Shown here piece by piece: positions 1 through 9,382 of a DNA stretch of 64,000 bases. Source of the stretch: CAYWNA01 sp964459305 (lineage in GTDB: Bacteria > Planctomycetota > Planctomycetia > Pirellulales > Pirellulaceae); assembly GCA_964459305.1 (NCBI GenBank), contig CAYWNA010000035.1, forward strand, positions 1-64,000, written 5' to 3'. A program made the position numbers and the translations under genes. How positions within the stretch are numbered: the first letter of the stretch is position 1; each line of letters begins with the position of its first letter. The notes below the pieces were generated by a model, which saw only the letters and a list, made by a program, of their open reading frames with translations, did no database searches and was not told the DNA's origin.

Positions 1-111
1 TAAAACACCAACACCCAACCCTGTAGAATATGGATACACAAAATCAACAGGCCGCAAGCCGCGGGGAGATGTATTCTGAAGCCACATCGTTGGCTTCAGG
101 GAAATCAGTAA

Positions 112-3100
112 TCAACGCGAGCGCCGAGGACCGGCTTGTGTCCGGGCAGATGCCCTTCCTCTCCGCTGCCCCGACGCCTGTTCGGCTATCGCGGGATCGT
201 AATCGGGATTGGGCGACGGCAGTTGGGCGTCAACTCGAACCAAGTAGGCCCTGAGGCTCTCAGCCAGTGCCGCTGCCTTGTCCGGCATTTGTTGCGTGAG
301 GTCGTTCTTTTCGCCGATGTCCCGTGCGAGGTCGAACAGTCGTATCTCGTTTGTTTCGTGGAACCGGATCAGTTTGAGGTTGGCTGCCAGGATCGCCGAT
401 TGCGGAGTCTGGTTCGGACCTTTGGCGTAATGTGGGAAGTGAAACACGAGTTCCTCTCGGTCACGCCGGAAAACATCGCTGTCCGTTCGCTCGCGTAAGA
501 GAGGAACGAGACTGGTCCCCTCGGTGGACGAAGGCGGGGCGGAAGGCACGTCGGCCAATTCCCAGAAGGTTGGGAACAGGTCGTAGCCAACGACGTTTTG
601 GCGGCAGAAACTGTCCGGCTCGACGCCGGGACCGCGGACGATCAACGGCACGCGAATACCCCCTTCCCAGAAAGTGGCTTTTCCACCGGACAAAGGAAAG
701 TTCTCGGTGCTCCGAGGCGGGGCTGCGGCACCGTTGTCGGACATGAAGACCACATACGTGCTTTTCCCGATCCCCAAACGCTCGATGCAGTCCAGAATCA
801 TACCGACCCCCGTGTCCAAGTCGCGCGTCATCGCTGCGTACTCGACGTCATGGTGGCATCTGCCCGAAGGTTTCTCTGCACACTCGGCTTTTGTGCGGTC
901 AAGCGCCTTAGATGGTCCATGAACGGCGTAATGCGACAATTGGAGATAGAACGGTTTGCCGTTGGCCACCTGTTCTTGCATGAACGCAATGGCGCGATCC
1001 GTGATACCGAAGATGTCCTTGGGGTTGGGGTCTTCGTACAGGCCGGCCCCGCCGTTTCCGGTATCGCCGTCGTGCCGATCGAAACCGTGGCGTCCGGGAC
1101 CGCCTCCATGGAGATGCCATTTCCCGAAGTGGGCGGTTGCGTAGTTCTGACGTTGAAGAACTTCAGCGATCGTGGTCTCGCTCTCGGGCAGTGAATCGAT
1201 ATGTTGCGGTGGGATCAATTTGCGATCCTTGGGCTGGCCGCTTGACGGACCCGGCGTAGTCATGCGCAAGAGAGCCGGGCTCTTTCCCGTCAGTATGCTG
1301 GCCCGACTGGGAGTGCACATCGAACTGGGTGAGTAGGCATCGGAGAACCGCATACCCTGCCGAGCCAACTCGTCGATCCGTGGCGTCTGGTAGAAGTCGC
1401 TTTTCGAGGTCGGCATTCTGTCGTCCATGGGCGTTGAAAGTCCCGTCCACCCCATGTCGTCTGCGAAGATGAAGACGAAACTTGGCGGCAGCTCTTTCCA
1501 GGCTGTGCCGGCGCGAACGTCCTTGCCAGTATCCGCCGCCCTCATCGGTTCTTCACGGTCACGACTTGTGCTGGGACTCGGCAGTTTGGAGTTGCGGCGT
1601 GCTCCGGTATTGCGACGCCCTTGATCTGTCGATCGCTTCCCTGCCGCACCCGGAGGGCCTGCTTGTGCCGCTTCGTCCCTTGACACCGAACCGTCGCCGT
1701 CGAGATCCAGCGTGCTGAAACGCCTCGGTGGGCCGTCGAACTCTTCACGCGTCACTTTACCGTCTTGGTTCCGATCGAACCGCTGCAAGAACGGCGAGGC
1801 TTTTCCTCTTTTGGGATTCTGGCTCGGCCCCATCACCGGTCGCGGAGCCTGCTTTGGTCGCGTGCGGCTTGGCAATTCCGGTTCCGGGCCGCGTTCACGA
1901 AAACTCACTTCGCCGCCACGCACAGGTCGGACCATGTTGTAGATGTCGATCACGTCGCCCTGTGGACCGCGGCCGCGCGGAAATTGCGTCGGATCGCCCG
2001 CCTTGGGGTCGCTACGTTGCGAGCCCGCACCGTGGACATCCAGCAGGTTGTATTGCCCTCCGAAGTTGGACATCCATCCTTGGGATCGGCCGAACGCGAC
2101 ATAGACTGCCGTGTCGCCGCTGCCCATTCTCTTGTGCGTCGTACTACTCCAGTAGAACGGATAGTTGACCTTGCCATGAGCGTCGCGGATGGAGGTCACG
2201 CTGAAGACCGGATCGATCGCAGCCGACTGGGTCGTATCGGGCGAGCGTGTGTAATCGACGATGCTCTGCAACTCTTTGGCGTTGGGCAACCGCCAATCGG
2301 AATGCCCGGCATACTGGAGATCCTCAACCCAACGCAGTGCCTGTTCCCAGTTCAGTTTGCCGTCCTTGTTCTCGCCTGCCTTCAGATGGCCACTATCGAT
2401 TTTCGCCCAGATCAGGCCCGATGCTCGGTCCGTGACCGTCCCGTCGCCATTATCCTGAAAATCGTTCTTGCCATAGTCAGTATTGCCACGGACATAGAAG
2501 ACGTAGTATCCCTTCGACGGTCTGCCGGGGCGCCCCCCGGCTCCGGTCGGATACCCCTTGATTCGCCCGTCGGCGAAATTCACGCCGAACATCGTTTCGT
2601 TGCCGCGCATCGTCGTGCTGACGTATTTGGTCGAGGTCGCCATTTGCGAATCGATGACGCGTTCGCCCTTGGCTGGATCGCCGTAGACGAACCCAAAATA
2701 TTTCGTATCGACAAAGGGATTCAGGTTCGCAGTGTCTGTGGCTTCCGGATCGATGTCCTCACCACTGAAGAGGATCAACGAGTACAGTTCCTTGATGCTA
2801 GGCAGACGCCAGTCGTCGTACTTTCCGACACGACAAGCAGACGCGCCGGCGACCGCCTGTTCGAAACTCTTTTTTGGGCCCGGATCCTTCTGCCACATTA
2901 GGCCCGTAACTAGGTCGGTGATCGTCCCATCGCCGTTGTCTCGGTACGCAGGCTGATTGCCCTGGTAGTGAGCGTCCTGGCCGAAAAACGGCTCGCCCGC
3001 TTTCGGATACTTGATTTCTAGACGATTGTCGAAACAACGCTCCTGGCCCGTATCCACGATCGGATACGATTGCGCCAAGCAAGGCGATCCTGAATACACG

Positions 3101-3150
3101 ACGCTCAACGTGAGTAGGAACATCGATAAGAAGCTATTTCGAAATTTCAT
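112..3150 (-). CDS. DUF1566-DUF1566-EF-hand-sulfatase fusion, secreted
   Basis: 1012 residues with an N-terminal signal peptide (about residues 1-27, ending in CLAQ). Two DUF1566 (Lcl-type) modules follow, with the repeated signature DNGDGT(I/V)TD and then (G)LMW or (G)LIW at about residues 68-93 and 230-250. Two EF-hand calcium loops follow (DRNQDGKVTREE near 455 and DLDGDGSVSRDE near 482), then a complete sulfatase domain from about 553. The sulfatase active-site consensus C-T-P-S-R near 611 gives the Cys that is converted to formylglycine in this family; FADDMG near 558 supplies metal ligands. Expected role is extracellular or periplasmic sulfate-ester hydrolysis, with DUF1566 perhaps binding glycan or surface (inference). 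It sits 22 bp downstream of a TetR gene on the same strand, so the two probably form an operon. The fusion is unusual because most sulfatases are about 450-600 residues without DUF1566. Confidence 0.9.
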   Translation of the reverse strand: MKFRNSFLSMFLLTLSVVYSGSPCLAQSYPIVDTGQERCFDNRLEIKYPKAGEPFFGQDAHYQGNQPAYRDNGDGTITDLVTGLMWQKDPGPKKSFEQAVAGASACRVGKYDDWRLPSIKELYSLILFSGEDIDPEATDTANLNPFVDTKYFGFVYGDPAKGERVIDSQMATSTKYVSTTMRGNETMFGVNFADGRIKGYPTGAGGRPGRPSKGYYVFYVRGNTDYGKNDFQDNGDGTVTDRASGLIWAKIDSGHLKAGENKDGKLNWEQALRWVEDLQYAGHSDWRLPNAKELQSIVDYTRSPDTTQSAAIDPVFSVTSIRDAHGKVNYPFYWSSTTHKRMGSGDTAVYVAFGRSQGWMSNFGGQYNLLDVHGAGSQRSDPKAGDPTQFPRGRGPQGDVIDIYNMVRPVRGGEVSFRERGPEPELPSRTRPKQAPRPVMGPSQNPKRGKASPFLQRFDRNQDGKVTREEFDGPPRRFSTLDLDGDGSVSRDEAAQAGPPGAAGKRSTDQGRRNTGARRNSKLPSPSTSRDREEPMRAADTGKDVRAGTAWKELPPSFVFIFADDMGWTGLSTPMDDRMPTSKSDFYQTPRIDELARQGMRFSDAYSPSSMCTPSRASILTGKSPALLRMTTPGPSSGQPKDRKLIPPQHIDSLPESETTIAEVLQRQNYATAHFGKWHLHGGGPGRHGFDRHDGDTGNGGAGLYEDPNPKDIFGITDRAIAFMQEQVANGKPFYLQLSHYAVHGPSKALDRTKAECAEKPSGRCHHDVEYAAMTRDLDTGVGMILDCIERLGIGKSTYVVFMSDNGAAAPPRSTENFPLSGGKATFWEGGIRVPLIVRGPGVEPDSFCRQNVVGYDLFPTFWELADVPSAPPSSTEGTSLVPLLRERTDSDVFRRDREELVFHFPHYAKGPNQTPQSAILAANLKLIRFHETNEIRLFDLARDIGEKNDLTQQMPDKAAALAESLRAYLVRVDAQLPSPNPDYDPAIAEQASGQRRGRASARTQAGPRRSR

Positions 3151-3172
3151 TGTGATCTCTCTTGTTCATGGT

Positions 3173-3826
3173 CTATGAGGTCGTTTGCGTTTCGTGGACT
3201 TTCACCGCGATTCCCGCAAGCAGGAATTGGGTGATTTGATTGGCCAGCACTTCGATCTTCCTTGCCCCGATCACACGTTTCTCCTGAGCATGGGATTTTG
3301 GAACTCGCGGAGCTGACCAGTCGCCACGACAAAGCGCCAGCACACTCGTTTCGTAAAACCGAATCACGGATGCCGACGCCTCGTCGCCCAGCAACTCGCC
3401 CAATACGCTCAACATCTGCTTGCGATTCCTGCCGTGGTGTGCCGAGAGGATGTCATCAACCAGTCCCGTTGGGTTAACGTGTTCCAGACTTCGCAATCTT
3501 TCCAATTGCCAAGAGGCCCCTTGGCCAAAGTGACGATTCAACAACGCCCGGATGTGCGCCTCGAGACGTTCGGCTGCCGTCCGGTCCTCGGACAGATTTC
3601 CCGACACCGGATGCTCGCAGTCGGCGGCATCCAGCAGGCACTGCCAAACAGCGCGATAGAGCGACTGTTTGTCTCCGAAATGATGGTTGATCGCTGCCGT
3701 ATTCGCATCGGCTTCACGACAAATCATCTCGTGAGTCGCCTCGCGAAACCCTTTTTCGCTGAATGCACTACACGCGGCTGCTACGATCCTCTGTCGAGTT
3801 TGTTGGCCATCCGATCTGATCCGCAT
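3173..3826 (-). CDS. TetR/AcrR-family transcriptional regulator
   Basis: 217 residues. The N-terminal helix-turn-helix fits TetR: TRQRIVAAACSAFSEKGF, then a recognition region ending in AAINHHFGDKQSLYRAVW at about residues 45-62. The C-terminal half resembles the CerR/DUF1956-type ligand domain by length and composition (weaker call). It lies upstream of the DUF1566-sulfatase gene with a 22 bp gap, so it probably controls that operon and itself. A perfect 9-bp inverted repeat with 8-bp spacer lies 37 bp upstream of the start codon, fitting a TetR dimer operator. The ligand cannot be read from sequence. Confidence 0.9.
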   Translation of the reverse strand: MRIRSDGQQTRQRIVAAACSAFSEKGFREATHEMICREADANTAAINHHFGDKQSLYRAVWQCLLDAADCEHPVSGNLSEDRTAAERLEAHIRALLNRHFGQGASWQLERLRSLEHVNPTGLVDDILSAHHGRNRKQMLSVLGELLGDEASASVIRFYETSVLALCRGDWSAPRVPKSHAQEKRVIGARKIEVLANQITQFLLAGIAVKVHETQTTS

Positions 3827-3862
3827 GGGAGAACTCCGAACTGCGACACGCGATCCGCATGC

Positions 3863-3888
3863 TTAGATTAAACGCACAGTTAATCTAA
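3863..3888. promoter_or_regulatory. candidate TetR operator
   Basis: Perfect inverted repeat TTAGATTAA (3863-3871), 8-nt spacer, TTAATCTAA (3880-3888), just upstream of the TetR gene start at 3826. Size and position fit an autoregulatory TetR-family operator. It is AT-rich in a GC-rich context. Binding is inferred. Confidence 0.6.
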
Positions 3889-4901
3889 TATCTACAATGT
3901 TTAACCAGATAATTGACCTGAGGTTTCGGTCGATTTCGTACTTTTTCGATGGATGCAGGGAGCCCCGTTCTTTCGGCGTCGCGTTTTCGGCAGTTTGTGA
4001 CGACGACTCAACGTGAGAAAGGGATGTGAACAGGATGCTCAACGGCATCGGCATTCTTGCCCATCCGGCTGGCAGACTTGCCCGGTTCAGATAGCGCTCC
4101 AGCGAATCCTTGCCTACTCAGGTGCCCCACACGAATGGCACTTAGTTATCGCTAATGCCTTTGAGGATATCACGTTTCATCTCGTTCCTGGGTTTCATCA
4201 TCCGATCACACTTCTTCTGTCTGCGCTTTCTTTGGCGTGGTTCAAACCGAACGGGTCGATCAGCCACGCGATGGTTTGCCACGGCATGCCGGCCTAGTGC
4301 CCCTCTGGATGGTCTGTCCCGGGTCAGCCGGAATTCGTCAACGCTTTTTCGTCCTCGCGCGCACGGGTCACATCCACCTCTGAAGTTTGCGCGGCCAAGA
4401 GGATCTGGTCAGTGTCATCTAATTGGTGGCGCGAAACGGTCGATTCTCAACTCCCACTGCCGTTCTCGCTAACTGACACAGGAGTATCCGTCATGAGTCG
4501 CGAAAGCAAGTTGCTGAGATGACCGAGGTGATCGCGACCTCCGCATCTAGACGCAACTCACCAGGCTGCGGAGGTGTTCACGATCGACGCAGGAACGGCA
4601 ATTCGCAGAGTGGGTTGTGTGACGCACCGGCGCGGTTTCACGGGCGTAGCGCAGTCCGCCCAACCGTGGCCAAGAACCTGGGCGAGGCGGTTCGGATTGT
4701 TCGCATTCACCATTTGTCCATCTTTCTGACCGATGCTCCGAGGCGAGGCAGGACAGTACAGTACATGGGACGCGACACGGCCAATCAACCGATTGCGAAA
4801 AGCGCACTTTGTTGACGCGTGGTCGTGGATAGGCTACCTTCACGTTTGCATCCCTGCCGTCACCGCGTGAGCGTGCTGATGGCGCCAACCTCACACCCTT
4901 T
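3889..4901. other. about 1 kb without a recognisable gene
   Basis: Open frames here are short, on both strands, and read as low-complexity Arg/Ser/Pro-rich translations with no family resemblance, signal peptide or ribosome binding site. I see no tRNA-like structure, transposon end or strong inverted repeat. It may hold decayed sequence or the divergent promoters of the TetR and HEAT genes. Confidence 0.4.
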
Positions 4902-7100
4902 ATGGATATCAGTGACATGCGCCATCATTCCAGACACGTTTCTATCTCAAGGCGAAGCCGTCTTGGTACGGTTCCCAGGGTATCGCACATCGCCCCGATC
5001 AAACGGATACGCTTGGCCGGCATTGCACGACTTGGCGCCTGCTTAATCTTCGGGCTGGCGACATACGCTGGGCCGGCCGCGACCGCTTCCGGTGAGAATC
5101 CTGCACTGGACGGGGCGTTTCAGAAACTGACCTCGCTTGAACCTGGGCAAGGTCTCGAACTCTTCCACCCGATTCGGCTAGCGGTCGTCCAATCGCGCAT
5201 CGACCAAAAAGTCCGAAAGGACCTCGAAGCTCGCCTGATTGCGATCCTCCAAGGCGACGCAACCGACTTGGCGAAAGACTATGCCTGCCGGCAGTTGGTG
5301 ATCGTCGGCTCGGACGTGTCAATTCCCGTTCTGGCGGAGTTGCTGCCGAACGCGCGGTTGTCGTACATGGCTCGCTATGCCATGGAGGCTATCGGTAGCC
5401 CAGCGGCAATCCAAACACTGCGAGCAATGCTTGGGAAGACCGACGGACGGCAGAAGGGCGGTGTCGTGATTTCGCTGGGGCGACTTGCCGACGGAGGCGC
5501 CGTGTCGGAGCTTTCGGCATTGTTGGGCGAGGAAGATGAGGAACTCCGCGAAGTTGCCGTGGTCGCCTTGGGCCGCATCGGGACGATTCCGGCAGCCGGC
5601 GCACTCCGAGAATTCGCCGACAAAGCCCCCGAGCGGCTGAGGGGCGTGGTGGTTGATGCGGAGCTTCATGCGGCGGAATCGCTCTGCCGACAAGGAGAAT
5701 ACCAAGCCGCCACCGGGCTCTGTGAGTCGCTTCTGTCTGCCGATTCCGAACGGGTCCGAGCCGCCGCGTTTCGTGGGCTCGTTTCAGCAAGACCGGACCA
5801 GTCGTTGGCCATGATCCTCGCCGGCTTGGCTGCCGAGGAACCCTGGAAACGAGCGGTCGCCGCAGATTGTGTGCTGGAACTCAACAAGCCGGAAGAGATC
5901 AAGGCCATCACATTGGGCGTGCCGGAACTGCTGGTCCCGGGCAAGATCGCAGCCTTGGTCAGCCTGAAATATCGTGGCGATCGGGCCGTGCGCGAAGCGG
6001 CATTGATGGCACTGGATCAGGCCGGCACGGAGGTTCGTATAGCTGCGTTGGCGGCGCTGATCGCGTCGGGGACTGCCGAGGATGTCTCGACGCTTGCCAA
6101 TCTCGCCTCGGCGGCCGAAAACCTAAAGGTGCGTGACGCAGCGTTTGAGACACTTCGGCTCATGACCGCCGACGGAACGAACATGGCGATGATTGCCTTG
6201 ATGAGCGAAGCCAAGACGCCGGACCCGGTCGTGGTGCGATGCGCCTTGGCACGACGTTCGCCGGAGTTCGTCCCCGCCTTTCTCAAGGCTGCCGAATCAT
6301 CCGACGCGGCAATTCGCTTGGAGACGTTCAAAGCGTTGGAGATCCTGGCAACGGAGACCGAGGCGGAATCGTTGGCCGGTCTTCTGTGCAGGACCGCACC
6401 AGGCGAGGAACGTGAGGCGGCAGACCGCGCCGTTTGGATGAGTTGCCAGAAGATCCCCGACCCAGCGTTGCGGTCGGCACCATTGCTGGCAGCGATGGAA
6501 AAGGCAGACGCGGCCGGACAGTGCGCGATCTTGCCCTCGCTGGCCCGGTTGGGTGGCGAGCGACCGCTCGCAGCCGTCCATGCGGCCATGCAAGGTAGGG
6601 ATCAGGCGGTTCGTGATGCCGGTTACCGTGCTCTGGCGAATTGGCCCGATGCCACGGTGGCAAACGAGTTGCTCGACATCGCCAAGACGAGCGAAGTAGA
6701 GTCCTACCGCGTCTGGTCGTTGAGAGCCTATGCGCGGGTGGTCTCGTTGCCCAGTGAACGACCGCCCCAGCAGACCTTCGAAATGCTGAACAACGCAATG
6801 GAGTTGGCGACGCGCACAGAAGACAGGGAGTTGATTGTCTCGCGATTGGCATCGGTTCGCGTGCCGGACGCGCTCGCGCTGCTGCTCTCTTTCCTGGACG
6901 ACGAGAAACTGAAGAATGCGGCCGTCCCCGCGGTATTCACCCTGGCAAAGGGGCTCAGCCAATCGCACCCCGATCAGGCGAAGGCAGCTTTGGAGAAAGT
7001 TCACCCCATGACGCAGGACGCGGCCATTTTTCAACAGATACCCAAAGTGCTCCGCGATATCGAAGCACGAAAAAAAGGCAGAAATAGGAAGCCCAGATAA
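4902..7100 (+). CDS. HEAT/PBS-repeat protein, exported or membrane-anchored
   Basis: 732 residues. A hydrophobic stretch at about residues 38-58 preceded by basic residues suggests a signal peptide or anchor; the 37-residue leader is long, so the true start may be later, but no good in-frame ATG follows Met6. The rest is a run of helical repeats of about 31 residues, for example ARYAMEAIGSPAAIQTLRAML, ELREVAVVALGRIG and AVRDAGYRALANWPD, typical of HEAT or PBS-lyase-type scaffolds. No catalytic motif is seen, so a protein-binding scaffold is likely. The stop overlaps the next start (TAATG at 7098-7102), which implies translational coupling with the Tat Gfo/Idh/MocA gene. Planctomycetes often pair such genes, but the joint function is unknown. 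Confidence 0.85.
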   Translation: MDISDMRHHSRHVSISRRSRLGTVPRVSHIAPIKRIRLAGIARLGACLIFGLATYAGPAATASGENPALDGAFQKLTSLEPGQGLELFHPIRLAVVQSRIDQKVRKDLEARLIAILQGDATDLAKDYACRQLVIVGSDVSIPVLAELLPNARLSYMARYAMEAIGSPAAIQTLRAMLGKTDGRQKGGVVISLGRLADGGAVSELSALLGEEDEELREVAVVALGRIGTIPAAGALREFADKAPERLRGVVVDAELHAAESLCRQGEYQAATGLCESLLSADSERVRAAAFRGLVSARPDQSLAMILAGLAAEEPWKRAVAADCVLELNKPEEIKAITLGVPELLVPGKIAALVSLKYRGDRAVREAALMALDQAGTEVRIAALAALIASGTAEDVSTLANLASAAENLKVRDAAFETLRLMTADGTNMAMIALMSEAKTPDPVVVRCALARRSPEFVPAFLKAAESSDAAIRLETFKALEILATETEAESLAGLLCRTAPGEEREAADRAVWMSCQKIPDPALRSAPLLAAMEKADAAGQCAILPSLARLGGERPLAAVHAAMQGRDQAVRDAGYRALANWPDATVANELLDIAKTSEVESYRVWSLRAYARVVSLPSERPPQQTFEMLNNAMELATRTEDRELIVSRLASVRVPDALALLLSFLDDEKLKNAAVPAVFTLAKGLSQSHPDQAKAALEKVHPMTQDAAIFQQIPKVLRDIEARKKGRNRKPR

Positions 7101-8455
7101 TGACAAGGCCACAGAACATCCGTCTCACGCGCCGTGCCATGCTCAAGCGAACGGTCGCGACGGCCGGATCGGTCGCCGCCCCTTTGGTGATTCCCGCAAC
7201 GGTGCTCGGTAAGGACGGAGCGACCGCGCCCAGCAATCGCATCACTGTCGGATCGATCGGTGTGGGCATGATGGGCAGAGGTCACTTCCGGATCTTCGCG
7301 GAGTATCCGGACGTGCAACTTCTGGCCCTGAGCGATGTTGACCCCTGGCGCCGCAACGCATCAACCAAGGTGCTGGAAAGTGCATACGCCGAAAGGCAAC
7401 CGAGCGGATCGTTCCGCGGGTTCAAGGCATACAGCGATTTTCGTGAACTGCTGGATCGCGACGACATCGATGCGGTCATCATCGCCACCGGCGAGCGATG
7501 GCACCCGGCGATCAGTGTTCGAGCGGCAAAGGCCGGCAAGGACATCTATTGCGAAAAGCCGATCTCCCTGACGATTCGGCAGGCGCGTACTATGGCCCAG
7601 ACCGTGCGGCGCCATAATCGAGTGTTTCAGACGGGGTTGCAGCAGCGCAATTCGCCGGAGTATCTCAAAGCATTCGAGATGGTACATGCCGGCCGAATCG
7701 GCAAAGTGAAGCTGGCCTATATCTCGGCCAGCGGCGTGAGTCAGTATCTGAATCTTCCGGCCCAGCCGCTTCCGGAAGGACTGGACTGGGATATGTGGCT
7801 CGGCCCCTGCCCCTGGCATCCTTACAACTATCGATATCACCACACAGGCGCACCGAAAAACGTGGTCCCCTGGAGCTGCAACCGAGCCTTCGGCGCCGGC
7901 GGGATGACTTCGGGGTTGGTTCACAACCTGGATTCCGCCCATGCGGGATTGCGCAAAGACGGCGACGGTCCGGTCAAGATCACGCCCGCCGGGATTGACG
8001 GGACTCCATCGCTCACGTTCACCTATGACGACGATACCCAAATCGTCTGCGCAACGAGACTGGAGCAAGGCAAACACTTCGTGCCCGAAGGATGGGACGT
8101 GAAAACGCCGATCGTCAACTTTGGCGTATTGTTCGTCGGCGACAAAGGCTGGGTCCACGTCGCTCGGTACGGGCTGTTAGACTGCTATCCCAAGTACGTG
8201 TTGGATAACGATATCCCGAAGGCCCATTCCGTCTCAGGAAACCACCGCGACTGGCTCGAATGCATCCGCACCCGGCGCCGCCCAAGAGCGGATGTCGAAA
8301 TCGGCGCATGCTCCACAATTCTCTCCCATTTGGGCTGCATTGCCCTGTGGACCGGCAGGGCGCTCGAATGGGACCCCGTCAAGGAAAAATTCAAAGACGA
8401 CCATGAGGCCAACGCGCTGCGCGCCAGATCGTCACGCGAACCGTGGAGTGTGTAA
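7100..8455 (+). CDS. Gfo/Idh/MocA-family oxidoreductase with Tat signal
   Basis: 451 residues. A twin-arginine signal is clear (TRRAMLKRTVA at about residues 10-20, then a moderately hydrophobic stretch to about 37), so it should be exported folded with its nicotinamide cofactor bound. The Rossmann motif VGSIGVGMMGRG lies near residue 50 and the family EKP motif (YCEKPISLTI) near 150. Substrates in this family are sugars, inositols or other polyols; the exact one cannot be read. The gene overlaps the HEAT-repeat gene by one base, so the two are co-translated. The C-terminal half keeps the usual Gfo/Idh/MocA length. Secreted members of the family are abundant in planctomycetes and are suspected to act on polysaccharide-derived sugars. 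Confidence 0.9.
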   Translation: MTRPQNIRLTRRAMLKRTVATAGSVAAPLVIPATVLGKDGATAPSNRITVGSIGVGMMGRGHFRIFAEYPDVQLLALSDVDPWRRNASTKVLESAYAERQPSGSFRGFKAYSDFRELLDRDDIDAVIIATGERWHPAISVRAAKAGKDIYCEKPISLTIRQARTMAQTVRRHNRVFQTGLQQRNSPEYLKAFEMVHAGRIGKVKLAYISASGVSQYLNLPAQPLPEGLDWDMWLGPCPWHPYNYRYHHTGAPKNVVPWSCNRAFGAGGMTSGLVHNLDSAHAGLRKDGDGPVKITPAGIDGTPSLTFTYDDDTQIVCATRLEQGKHFVPEGWDVKTPIVNFGVLFVGDKGWVHVARYGLLDCYPKYVLDNDIPKAHSVSGNHRDWLECIRTRRRPRADVEIGACSTILSHLGCIALWTGRALEWDPVKEKFKDDHEANALRARSSREPWSV

Positions 8456-8695
8456 GCACTTGCTCTCGGACGAGGGTGAGTCGTTTAACCGCTTGGAGCG
8501 AGATTTGAATGGCGTCAGCATTTTCCCGCAAATCTGCCAGGCCGCGGGTTACGGCCCCGCGTGTAAAAGCGATTCGCCCATTGTCGGTGAATAGCAAGAA
8601 TCGGGTGGTGTTTGGGATTCTGGCCGCTATTATTCCCTCATGCTCGCTGCTTGTTCGCCGCGGAGACGAATTCGAGGGGCACGGAGCCAGCATTC

Positions 8696-8830
8696 ATGGA
8701 AACTGACTACGAGCGCATTGAGGCGGCAGTTCATTTCGTTGAACGAAACGTCCGCAAGCAGCCAACGCTTGATGAGATCGCGTCGGAAATAGGACTGAGC
8801 CCGTATCATCGTCAGCGTCTTTTTCAGTAG
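8696..8830 (+). pseudogene. Ada-type AraC helix-turn-helix fragment
   Basis: 44 codons from ATG 8696 match the start of the AraC-like HTH of bifunctional Ada/methyltransferase proteins: DYERIEAAVHFVERN, then LDEIASEIGLSPYH followed by QRLF. The frame ends in TAG at 8828-8830 straight after QRLFQ, where the intact family continues with a second helix pair and the methyltransferase domain. The adjoining frame turns into a transposase tail. This is a truncated relic, not a working gene. Confidence 0.75.
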
Positions 8831-8996
8831 GAAGCTGGAAAACCACGAGGCGATGATTGCCTTGGCGATCGGCTACTACAATTTCTGCTGGAAACACGGT
8901 ACGCTGAAGACATCGCCGACAGTGGCGGCTAGGATGACCGATCACATCTGGACGGTTCGGGAACTGCTGGAGAACACGGCCCCAGGAGCATCGTAA
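8820..8996 (+). pseudogene. C-terminal transposase fragment
   Basis: A frame distinct from the Ada-like fragment reads FFSRKLENHEAMIALAIGYY, then NFCWKHGTLKTSP, then MTDHIWTVRELLE, ending in TAA at 8994-8996. This is the typical C-terminus of DDE transposases of the IS1-like/IS481-like 'YNF-HxTL-TPAMAA' type. The catalytic domain is missing. The join with the HTH fragment falls at about 8818-8830, which suggests a deletion that fused two relics. Confidence 0.65.
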
Positions 8997-9015
8997 CGCA
9001 TCCGGCATAGGTTCA

Positions 9016-9285
9016 ATGTTTATCGGGCACAAAGACGAAACATCCGAGCCAGAAACACGGCCACGGCAGTTCGAATTGCGGAGGCTCTTCACATGGATGA
9101 CTACGGCGGCAATCATAGCCGCGGCCATTGCGGGTTCGCTTGGAGCGTACCTGCAAATCGTCGCCACCTCCATACTCGTATGTGCGCTCGGGTGGATTGC
9201 ATTGTCACTTGTCATCGGCGGCCCCTGGATTGCATTGATTTGGCTGTGCAAGCAAGTGACGAGGCTTACCAGGGGGCGGCGATAG
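9016..9285 (+). CDS. small two-helix membrane protein
   Basis: 89 residues. A charged N-terminus is followed by QFELRRLFTWM, which resembles the planctomycete 'QFSLRTLL' leader that precedes membrane segments, then two transmembrane helices (about residues 29-51 and 54-78) and a basic tail. Function is unknown. It sits just after the transposase relic and upstream of the uroporphyrinogen-decarboxylase-like pair. Confidence 0.55.
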   Translation: MFIGHKDETSEPETRPRQFELRRLFTWMTTAAIIAAAIAGSLGAYLQIVATSILVCALGWIALSLVIGGPWIALIWLCKQVTRLTRGRR

Positions 9286-9382
9286 CAACACAGTCTTAGG
9301 ACACTACCCAAACCTGCCATCTGGCTGTGATAGTCTTAGGCATGACGGGCGAAACGTGTCGACATGCCGAGCGAGGCTGCAA

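Noticed and set aside
1765..2901. 378-codon open frame on the plus strand
   Set aside because: It is antisense to the DUF1566 part of the sulfatase fusion; no family likeness and high GC of the real gene keeps such frames open.
6297..8158. Long minus-strand frames (6297-7112 and 7361-8158)
   Set aside because: Antisense shadows of the HEAT and Gfo/Idh/MocA genes; sequence is Arg/His-rich without motifs.
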